This document shows positions 20,233 to 26,730 of a stretch of 26,730 bases of DNA, one piece after another (position 1 is the stretch's first letter; each line of letters opens with the position of its first letter). Below the pieces are notes generated by a model. The model was not told the DNA's origin and searched no databases. It saw only the letters and a list, made by a program, of their open reading frames with translations. This stretch comes from a virus, in IMG/VR virus record IMGVR_UViG_3300025308_000348, positions 1 to 26,730 of that record. One strand, given 5' to 3'. The position numbers were made by a program, and so were the translations under genes.

Positions 20233-21094
20233 GAAGCTGGGTGGATCAGAAACATTTACATACACACTTGCCGGCGAACTTACCCGCCTGGAGCACGAAG
20301 TACATTTGTTTACCAACATACCTGGCGCAATAAGTCAACGTATTTGCTCCGACTTTAGTATTCCGCTTATTACAGATCCACGAACACGCAAATACGATAT
20401 GGTGTTGGCGAATCACAACAGCTGTGTAAGCAAGATTTATCCTACAAATAACAAGGTAGTTCAAACTTGTCACGGAATAGTGCCACAACTGGAACAACCT
20501 TCGTCGTTGGCCGATTTGTTTGTTTCTGTATCGGAAGAAGTGCGAGATCATCTTTTATCTCTTGGTTTTGAATCAACAATTATCCGTAATGGGATCGATT
20601 GTGAACGATTTAAGCCAACCACTAAGTTAAACGGTGAGATTAAAACAGTATTATCATTATCACACTCCGAAGAGCTTAATGAAATGCTTCACAATGCTTT
20701 TGCCGGCCATAAAATACGATTCATTAGCCTGAATAAATTTAAAAACCCTGTTTGGGATGTAGAAAAATACATTAATCAGGCCGATATGGTTGTTTCTCTT
20801 GGCAGGGGTGTCTTTGAAGCAATGGCTTGTGGACGACCAGTACTTGTTTTAGATCACAGGCCATACCAGGACGCAATGGGTGACGGACTACTCACTTTTG
20901 GAAATATCGATAAATCTATTTATAACAACTGTTCTGGCCGCGCATTTAAAAATAAAAACATAAAACCAATGATTGATTTTGCTATCGGGTATTACAGGTC
21001 GTCGATAGGTGAGTGGTGCAGAAATTACGCACTTAAAGAGCTGAATATTATTAATCAAACACAGAAATATTTACAACTTTATGAATCAATTTGA
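20201..21094 (+). CDS. GT4-like (GT-B fold) glycosyltransferase
   Basis: 297 residues. KILLTNHWLKKLGGSETFTY (about 2-21) is the N-terminal GT-B opening with the glycine loop; TCHGIV (about 89-94) and FESTIIRNGIDCERFKP (about 123-139) are the linker motifs typical of GT4; SLGRGVFEAMACGRPVLVLD (about 199-218) is the C-terminal donor-binding E-x7-E-like region. The glutamates are only partly conserved. It starts inside the previous gene (32-bp overlap), so its start is less certain, though the glycine loop demands this N-terminus. Confidence 0.82.
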   Translation: MKILLTNHWLKKLGGSETFTYTLAGELTRLEHEVHLFTNIPGAISQRICSDFSIPLITDPRTRKYDMVLANHNSCVSKIYPTNNKVVQTCHGIVPQLEQPSSLADLFVSVSEEVRDHLLSLGFESTIIRNGIDCERFKPTTKLNGEIKTVLSLSHSEELNEMLHNAFAGHKIRFISLNKFKNPVWDVEKYINQADMVVSLGRGVFEAMACGRPVLVLDHRPYQDAMGDGLLTFGNIDKSIYNNCSGRAFKNKNIKPMIDFAIGYYRSSIGEWCRNYALKELNIINQTQKYLQLYESI

Positions 21095-22016
21095 TGTAGT
21101 TTATGCCATCGGAAACGGTAGCCGGTGGCACGATAACGAGCTCCGATTCTCGTTACGCGCAATAGAAAAAAACCTGAAAGGGGTGCGCAATATAGTTATT
21201 GTTGGTAAACAACCCAATTTTATTGACAAAAACAATGTCATTTTTATTCCTGCAGACGATCCATTACAGTCAAATGCCGATGGCAACATTGCGCTTAAGG
21301 TAATGAAAGCCTGTATGGATGAACGTATATCTGAAGATTTTCTTTTCATTAACGACGATCATATCATTAACGCTCCTATGCATGTTAGCGATATTGGGTT
21401 TTACCATTGTGGTAATTTCGAAAGTTTTCCAGAGACTTTCTGGCATTCTGAATTGCATCGTCAACGTTTAAAAAGAACATACGAAGTGTTAAGAAAAAAA
21501 GGCTATTCAACATTTCATTTCGACATTCATGTGCCCATTATTATTAATAAAAAGAAGTTTTTAGAAATAGTACCTACATTCGATTTTAAATTTGATATCG
21601 GGTATACCATGAAGTCTATTTATGCAAATCCTGTTGTCCCTGCCAATAAAAAAGAACATGTCGGCGATTTGAAGATAAAAATATTTAATTTTAAGACTCT
21701 CGAGAAGCTCAAAGAGATATTCGAATCAGCAACATTCATTTCGTATAACGATAATGGTTTAAACGGGTATTTAAAATACTTCCTGGCCTATTATCTTTCG
21801 TTGCCATCAAAATATGAAACATACGACATGGAAAAAGACCCCGTAATTCATATTTTAGAATATCTGAGCATAGAAAACAGGGATTATAAAAAAGGTGTTG
21901 AATTGTATAATAAATATGGTCGCAATACAAATTTGAAGGTAATATTCAGGCACAAAGAATCGGAAAAAACAAGAGAAAAGCTGATGTATAAGCTTGCGCA
22001 GCTCTGTGAGAGTTAA
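21081..22016 (+). CDS. Stealth-like sugar-phosphate transferase with a C-terminal shared phage domain
   Basis: 311 residues. DVVYAIGNGSRWHDNELRFS (about 5-24), RNIVIVGKQPNFI (about 36-48), and FLFINDDHIINAP (about 87-99) follow the Stealth family CR1/CR2 blocks, which transfer hexose-1-phosphate in bacterial capsule synthesis. The HxD-type residues HFDIHVPIIINKKKF (about 148-162) fit the CR3-like part. The last ~55 residues (DYKKGVELYNKYGRNTNLKV then EKTREKLMYKL) match the N-terminus of the next, non-enzymatic protein. So an enzyme is fused to a domain that also occurs on a likely virion or assembly protein. The transfer reaction is inferred from the family. Confidence 0.75.
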   Translation: MNQFDVVYAIGNGSRWHDNELRFSLRAIEKNLKGVRNIVIVGKQPNFIDKNNVIFIPADDPLQSNADGNIALKVMKACMDERISEDFLFINDDHIINAPMHVSDIGFYHCGNFESFPETFWHSELHRQRLKRTYEVLRKKGYSTFHFDIHVPIIINKKKFLEIVPTFDFKFDIGYTMKSIYANPVVPANKKEHVGDLKIKIFNFKTLEKLKEIFESATFISYNDNGLNGYLKYFLAYYLSLPSKYETYDMEKDPVIHILEYLSIENRDYKKGVELYNKYGRNTNLKVIFRHKESEKTREKLMYKLAQLCES

Positions 22017-22053
22017 CTGTCCTTTTTTAGCAATTGCCATTGTATAACCTTTG
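22017..22053 (+). promoter_or_regulatory. Putative late promoter, copy 2
   Basis: CTGTCCTTTTTTAG (22017-22030) is followed by TATAACCTTTG, whose TAACCTTTG part occupies 22045-22053 and resembles TAnnTTTG. The ATG of the next gene is 44 bp downstream of the TTTG. Confidence 0.6.
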
Positions 22054-22097
22054 AATTTCAAGTTTTAATACATAATTATAAACTAAATTCTAAAAAA

Positions 22098-22832
22098 ATG
22101 ATAAAAGACGAAGTTTTATCCTGGTTACGTGCCGGACAACCTTATGAAGAAGGCGTTGATTTGTATGCAAAACATTGTAATAATGCCACATTGCTTAAAA
22201 ATTTCCAACGTAAAGACACCGAAAGTCGCAAGGAAAAGCTTGCTTATAAGCTGGTAATGAAAGCCGGACTGCCGGAAAAGTTTATTCATGCCAAACCATC
22301 CGATTTGCCAGGGTATAAAGCCACATCTAAGCAATCAGCTCCTCCAAAAAAGGAAACAACACCAGCCCAGCCACAAAAACAAAGCAAAAATAAGTCTGAT
22401 GGCAAACCAATGTTTCGTGATTTGCCAAAAGAAGTTCAGCTTATGATTGTTGAACGCGGTGAAATACAAAAGGAAAGAGCTGCTATTCATGCCCAAATAA
22501 ACGATGTACCAAAACAAGATACCAGGGCAAATAATGCAAAACGTAAAGCACTTGGCGAAAAAGTAGATCAATTAACCGGTCGTATTAACGAACTTAAGGC
22601 TAAAATTGATGCCTACGAAAAAAAACTTACGTTGCCAGCCGAAAAAGCTCCCGAAAAAGATCAAACAAGTGCCCATGATCTTCAACGACTAAATAACCTT
22701 AAGTCGCAACGAACAAAAGCAACAAAAGCCATTGAAGATTTGCCTCCTGGACCAAAAAAAGAAGCTAAAATTAAAAAGCTGTCCGAAATAAACACAGAAA
22801 TTGAGGAGTTGAACAAAAAGCTGGGCAAATAG
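22098..22832 (+). CDS. Coiled-coil structural/assembly protein with shared N-terminal domain
   Basis: 244 residues. The first ~60 residues (YEEGVDLYAKHCNNATLLKN, then RKEKLAYKL) are the domain found at the end of the Stealth-like gene. A linker rich in Pro/Lys/Gln (about 75-105) is followed by a long helical coiled coil (MIVERGEIQKERAAIHAQIN; GEKVDQLTGRINELKAKIDA; KIKKLSEINTEIEELNKKLG). It stands just before the terminase genes with its own promoter. It may be a scaffold-like, portal-associated or terminase-cofactor protein; the sequence does not decide this. Confidence 0.55.
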   Translation: MIKDEVLSWLRAGQPYEEGVDLYAKHCNNATLLKNFQRKDTESRKEKLAYKLVMKAGLPEKFIHAKPSDLPGYKATSKQSAPPKKETTPAQPQKQSKNKSDGKPMFRDLPKEVQLMIVERGEIQKERAAIHAQINDVPKQDTRANNAKRKALGEKVDQLTGRINELKAKIDAYEKKLTLPAEKAPEKDQTSAHDLQRLNNLKSQRTKATKAIEDLPPGPKKEAKIKKLSEINTEIEELNKKLGK

Positions 22833-22838
22833 TTTCGC

Positions 22839-23489
22839 ATGAAGAACTATGTATCAAAAACCGACGATATTTTAATCAAAGAGATTAAAACAAACGGTAC
22901 TGTTTTAGATCGTATTAAAGGGTATATGATATATGGCGAAAGCAGAATTCCTTTAAGCAAAAAAGAAAAAGACGTGCTCGAAAGGCTCGATGCCGCGTTT
23001 ACGCTATTGGTTAATTATAACAGCAACGAGCAGGCTATTCCGTTATTAATGAATCGATTTACAATAAGCCGCGCACAGGCTTACAGAGATGTAAGAGCTG
23101 CACGCGATTTATATGGCGATATTAATAAAACAAGCAAGGAAGCCGACAGAATTATCGCCCTGGAGTGGACAATTAAAACCTTTCAGATGGCAGCCAAGCA
23201 ACGTCCACCAGATCTCGGAAATATGAACAGGGCAATATCAAATTATGTTAAACTTAAGGCTCTCGACAGAGAAGATCCTGAAACATTTAGAGAAGAAGAT
23301 CTGCAGCAACATAATTATTATATGATTTTACAGATTAACGGCGAAAGCCATCAGCTGGATTTGAACGCAAAAGGAATAGAGAAAGTTCCTAAAAAGAAAA
23401 TGTCGCAAATCATTAATACCTTATATAACGAAATAGAAGATGTTGAAGCAGTTGAATTACTAAAAGAAGATGGCAAACAGGACGCTTAA
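22839..23489 (+). CDS. Terminase small subunit candidate
   Basis: 216 residues. Residues about 57-90 (LVNYNSNEQAIPLLMNRFTI then SRAQAYRDVRAARDLYGD) form a helix-turn-helix of the kind used to bind the packaging site, followed by a long helix and then an extended C-terminus (YYMILQINGESHQLDLNAKG) that could contact the large subunit. The gene overlaps the large terminase gene by 20 bp. Small subunits are very divergent, so the call rests on HTH plus position. Confidence 0.75.
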   Translation: MKNYVSKTDDILIKEIKTNGTVLDRIKGYMIYGESRIPLSKKEKDVLERLDAAFTLLVNYNSNEQAIPLLMNRFTISRAQAYRDVRAARDLYGDINKTSKEADRIIALEWTIKTFQMAAKQRPPDLGNMNRAISNYVKLKALDREDPETFREEDLQQHNYYMILQINGESHQLDLNAKGIEKVPKKKMSQIINTLYNEIEDVEAVELLKEDGKQDA

Positions 23490-25134
23490 ATTAAATCCTG
23501 CCCAGTTAATTTCTGTTTTATTAAATCCCAAACACGAGGTTCAGGTTTGGGGTCGTGGAACAGGAAAGTCGAACAGTCAGGGAAACAAGGTAGATCGGAT
23601 CGTTAAATCAATGCCCCGGTCTAGCTCTGTTATGACAGGTAAAACATATATGCAGCTTTTAACCAGGACACTTCCCCCAATGATTTCTTTTTTAGAACGA
23701 ATGGGTTATTTACGTAACCGCGATTTTTTTATTGGTAAAAAACCACCCAAAATATGGGGATGGAGAGAGCCATACGAAGCTCCACTATCATACGAACATT
23801 ATATGGTTTTTGGGAACCCACAAGGATCAGTTGGTTTTCATTTAACTAGTCAGGACAGAGTTGGATCTGGTCGTGGTTTAAACACCGATTTTGAACTTAC
23901 AGACGAAACATTAACCATCGACATTGATCGATATAATAAGGAAATTCATGCAACAAACCGTGGTAATCTTAACAGATTTGGCAAGTTGTCCTGGCATCAC
24001 GGAACACATCATTCAACATCAATGCCATACTCAAACGAGGGCAAATGGCTGCTCGATGCCGGCGATTATTACGAAAAAGAAGCAGGCATTCGTTATAAAG
24101 AACTGTGGAATCGTATTGTAAAAATGCAGTTAGATCTTCTCGAAATAGAAAAACCAAACGAATTTGCTGCTCAATGGAACGAAATACAACGCATACGCAA
24201 AAGAATGACTCCTTTTGTTTCAAAAAAAGGGATGTTATTTACCCTGGCAAATGCGTTTGATAACATCGATAATGTTGGAATGTCATATATTCGTGAGCAA
24301 TACAGAACAACTCCCCGACTAACGTTTTTTATCGAAATTATGAATATGATTGTCGATAAGGTTGAAGATTGTTATTATAACATCAACCTTGAAAAGCAGG
24401 TTTATCACGACAGTTATAATTATAGCTTTATCGATAGCCTGGATTATAACTTTAAAAAGTTAGGATCTCCAGATAGCCGGTTCGATAAAGATGTAGAATC
24501 AAACAAGCCACTTAAGATTGTTCCTGATTGGGGTGCGTCTATATCATTTTTAATAGTTGTCCAGGATAACACATTGGTTGATCCAGATAAGAAGCTTACC
24601 AAGAATTATGTTAAGGAGTTCTTTGCCAAGCCAAATACTGGGCATGTAATGATTGACGATGTTGTTGACGACTTCTGTAAGTATTATCGCTTTCATAACG
24701 ACAGAACAGTTATATATTACAAAGATAAATATGGCGACGAGCGACAACCAAACACAGGAGTTACATACAACCAACAAGCAATAGATAAGTTCCGTAAGCT
24801 TGGTTGGAATGTAATGTTAAAAGAAGACAAAGCCAAGGAACCACCACATCACGAGAAGTATTTGTTATGGACAAATGTGTTTAAAGAGAACAACGAGAAG
24901 TTTCCTGTAGTTCGTATCAATGGCAACAACTGTCAGTTCTTGATTATAGCAATGCAGAACACTAAAGTGATAGAACGAGAAGGACAGTTTAAGAAAGACA
25001 AAACATCTGAACACATAAAGAGCAAAACACCACCAGAAGAAGCAACTCACTCAACAGATGCAGCAGACAAGATCCTTTGGGTAGACTATAACTCTTTATC
25101 GAAAGGAAGCGACTTCATCGCAGCAAGGATATAG
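23470..25134 (+). CDS. Terminase large subunit
   Basis: 554 residues. The ATPase P-loop is WGRGTGKS (about 27-34). Walker B is FELTDET (about 141-147), with the catalytic Glu after Asp145. The nuclease half has VPDWGAS (about 350-356) with the first acidic residue, a middle block FAKPNTGHVMIDDVVDDFCK, and the final acidic pair in HSTDAADKILW (about 527-537). This is the motor that translocates DNA into the prohead and cuts it. Length is normal for the family and no break is seen. It starts inside the small subunit gene. Confidence 0.92.
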   Translation: MANRTLKLNPAQLISVLLNPKHEVQVWGRGTGKSNSQGNKVDRIVKSMPRSSSVMTGKTYMQLLTRTLPPMISFLERMGYLRNRDFFIGKKPPKIWGWREPYEAPLSYEHYMVFGNPQGSVGFHLTSQDRVGSGRGLNTDFELTDETLTIDIDRYNKEIHATNRGNLNRFGKLSWHHGTHHSTSMPYSNEGKWLLDAGDYYEKEAGIRYKELWNRIVKMQLDLLEIEKPNEFAAQWNEIQRIRKRMTPFVSKKGMLFTLANAFDNIDNVGMSYIREQYRTTPRLTFFIEIMNMIVDKVEDCYYNINLEKQVYHDSYNYSFIDSLDYNFKKLGSPDSRFDKDVESNKPLKIVPDWGASISFLIVVQDNTLVDPDKKLTKNYVKEFFAKPNTGHVMIDDVVDDFCKYYRFHNDRTVIYYKDKYGDERQPNTGVTYNQQAIDKFRKLGWNVMLKEDKAKEPPHHEKYLLWTNVFKENNEKFPVVRINGNNCQFLIIAMQNTKVIEREGQFKKDKTSEHIKSKTPPEEATHSTDAADKILWVDYNSLSKGSDFIAARI

Positions 25135-25405
25135 TATAGCTTTATTCATTCTTTAAAACCATTATATTTATTGATATTTATTGATATTTCATATATCTAT
25201 TATTTTAGATATTGGAAATTTCTTTTTGCCATAGGGCGGTAATGCGTGCCACAGTTACAGATTTATGATACGTTTCGGGCTGTTTTTTTTTATAATAAAA
25301 TAAACATCAAATTTTTAAGACTTAATTTTTGAGAAAACAACCGTAAAAATTGCCTGTCCTTTTTTTTGAGAACTCTATAAGCCCATATTTGAATAAAAAA
25401 AGATT
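25135..25405 (+). other. Gene-free interval before the portal pair
   Basis: 271 bp, no gene. It contains a tandem ATTTATTGAT-type repeat around 25168-25188, a T-rich run near 25285-25293, and the third late-promoter copy at 25354-25391. The rest is AT-rich without recognised structure. Confidence 0.6.
25354..25391 (+). promoter_or_regulatory. Putative late promoter, copy 3
   Basis: CTGTCCTTTTTTTT starts at 25354; a TTTG lies at 25388-25391, 34 bp on, matching the 33-37 bp spacing in the other two copies. The TA part of the -7 box is poorer here. The ATG at 25406 is 15 bp downstream of the TTTG. Confidence 0.5.
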
Positions 25406-25681
25406 ATGCCAGGTACTATAAGGCTCGATCAGTTGCTTAATGAATGGGATAAAATTAAAACCGGTGACGTTGACGCATCGTTCTCTATAGCTTTTATAAC
25501 AAAGAACGGTGAGTATAGATATTATAAACGCGCGGTTAAATCTGGTGCAAACATGAATTTAAAAGATAACGAAATGCGCGGATGTATTCCTATTGATGGA
25601 GAAGGCAAAAACAACGGGCATTATACCGCCATTAGTATTTGGAAAATAGTAGAGTTTAACCAACAGAAAGTTGTTTTATAA
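25406..25681 (+). CDS. Hypothetical small protein before the portal gene
   Basis: 91 residues: an N-terminal helix (IRLDQLLNEWDKIKTGDVDA), then beta-rich stretches (FSIAFITKNGEYRYYKRAVK; TAISIWKIVEFNQQKVVL). No family recognised. Its stop overlaps the portal ATG (TAATG), so it is co-translated with it and probably has a virion or assembly role. Confidence 0.65.
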   Translation: MPGTIRLDQLLNEWDKIKTGDVDASFSIAFITKNGEYRYYKRAVKSGANMNLKDNEMRGCIPIDGEGKNNGHYTAISIWKIVEFNQQKVVL

Positions 25682-26730
25682 TGAAAGTATCTTGGAATAA
25701 AGACGGCGACCCAATGTTTGCTGCTGGTAGTAACAGTATTGTTTCGGCAAAAGAAATTACAACCGCAAGCCCTAAGTCTACTACCGTAAAAGAAAATAAA
25801 GACAACGAGATAAAGATTGACAATTATATTATTGCTGCGTGGTTTGAGCCGGGTAACGATTTTCCAAACAATACCTTAATGCCTTATTTAAGAAAATCTC
25901 CTGCGCTTCGATCGGGTATTGATTACAAGATTGCGCTCCATGTTGGGCAAGGATTGTACGCTGTAAAAGTTACGGATTATAACCAGGATGGATCTGAAAT
26001 AACAGAACCCTACTTTAACCCCGCGCTTGATAAGTTTATTAACTCGCGAATGATTACAAAATACAGAGCAGACGCATACCAGAATCTTTTTGAATATGCC
26101 ATGGCTTTCCCACAGATTATAATGAACAAAAGCGGAAATACTTTTGCAACCATTAAAAGTATTGACGCTCCATGGTGTAGGTTTACCAAGAAAGAAAACG
26201 GTGTTATTAAAAAATGCTTGATATCTTCGTTGTGGCCCGATGTTTCTGGTAAAGAAGATTACGAGGTAGTTGATGTTATTGATCTCGAAGGCACCGAAGA
26301 CGAAATATTGGCAAGAGCAAAAGAACTGAAAAACTTTATTTATCCATTAAATAAAAACACCACCGGAAACATTTACTACCAGCTCCCTTCGTGGGACAGT
26401 GCTCGTGAATGTAAACATCTTGATATAAGCATTAAAATAGGTGAGTTTTTAATGTACATGTTCGACAACCAGATGAGCATAAAGTACCACATTAAAATAC
26501 CTTATGCTTATTGGGATAAGAAATACCCTAAAGAAGATTATGTTTCGAATGAGCAAAAGACCGAGCGAAAAGCTAAAATACAAGCCGATCTTGATGCTGT
26601 TGAACAAAATCTTACTACAACAAAAAATGCAAAGAAAGCCATTATAACACACTTCGAACTTAACCCACAGGGAAAGCCAGAAGAAAAGTGGGAGATTGAT
26701 GTTATTGAAGATAAGTTTAAATCGGATGAG
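25681..26730 (+). CDS. Portal protein, cut by the window end
   Basis: 350 residues visible in an open frame that runs off the window, with ATG 25681 overlapping the preceding stop. Features of Bacteroidota phage portals: an N-terminal tail (MKVSWNKDGDPMFAA), then FPNNTLMPYLRKSPALRSGI, GIDYKIALHVGQGLY and a helical ITKYRADAYQNLFEYAMAFP block, a typical stem/clip-like region with IKSIDAPWCRFTKKENGVIK, and a coiled coil (EQKTERKAKIQADLDAVEQN) near the end. The position after the terminase supports a DNA-entry ring at the capsid vertex. Confidence 0.75.
   Translation, partial: MKVSWNKDGDPMFAAGSNSIVSAKEITTASPKSTTVKENKDNEIKIDNYIIAAWFEPGNDFPNNTLMPYLRKSPALRSGIDYKIALHVGQGLYAVKVTDYNQDGSEITEPYFNPALDKFINSRMITKYRADAYQNLFEYAMAFPQIIMNKSGNTFATIKSIDAPWCRFTKKENGVIKKCLISSLWPDVSGKEDYEVVDVIDLEGTEDEILARAKELKNFIYPLNKNTTGNIYYQLPSWDSARECKHLDISIKIGEFLMYMFDNQMSIKYHIKIPYAYWDKKYPKEDYVSNEQKTERKAKIQADLDAVEQNLTTTKNAKKAIITHFELNPQGKPEEKWEIDVIEDKFKSDE

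Overview
The window is a stretch of an AT-rich tailed-phage (or prophage) genome, most likely from a phage of Bacteroidota. The evidence is the near absence of Shine-Dalgarno sequences, TAnnTTTG-like promoter elements, and gene families common in Bacteroidales phages: P22-type antirepressor, DUF4406, DUF5131/Gp37-Gp68, VapE-like helicase, and an S49-type prohead protease. Every supported gene reads on the + strand. No host gene, tRNA, integrase or lysis gene could be recognised, so phage versus prophage cannot be decided.

Layout. (1) 1-4984 is the early/regulatory block: antirepressor, LuxR-type HTH protein, DUF4406, a membrane protein, DUF5131 and two HNH-like genes. Five of these and later genes share an A/C-rich leader just before the start codon. 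(2) 5005-8370 is the replication block: a DnaD/loader-like protein, a DnaC-like ATPase and a VapE-like helicase. It is followed by a 300-bp non-coding origin candidate made of 9-mer TACTACA-type iterons beside an AT-rich stretch, then a stand-alone DnaA domain IV protein and a zinc-finger protein. (3) 8371-12240 is unlike the rest. Small unrelated genes (hypotheticals, a DNA methyltransferase, a PAPS-reductase-like PP-loop protein) are separated by imperfect palindromes. These behave like integron attC sites: in five consecutive units the sequence at the left edge (R') is the reverse complement of the sequence before the right-hand palindrome (R''). No integron integrase is visible. This looks like an integron-type cassette array (CALIN-like) carried by a phage. 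(4) 12306-15475 holds a hypothetical gene and two probable fibre/adhesin genes with a common N-terminal domain and different C-terminal modules (Lcl/DUF1566 C-type-lectin-like repeats versus Ig-like repeats). (5) 15551-18853 is the head module: S49-type protease with scaffold-like tail, major capsid protein, tail-tube-like protein and a small protein. (6) 18896-22016 is a four-gene glycosyltransferase cluster whose last member shares a C-terminal domain with the next structural gene. (7) 22098-26730 holds a coiled-coil protein, small and large terminase subunits, a small protein and a portal protein cut by the window end.

Working together: the early block controls and supports takeover, the replication block opens the iteron origin and loads a helicase, and the late block packages DNA into an HK97-like capsid. 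Late transcription probably starts at three copies of a CTGTCCTTTTTT-headed promoter-like element (15481, 22017, 25354). The cassette and fibre segments form the accessory, fast-changing part of the genome, placed between origin and capsid genes.
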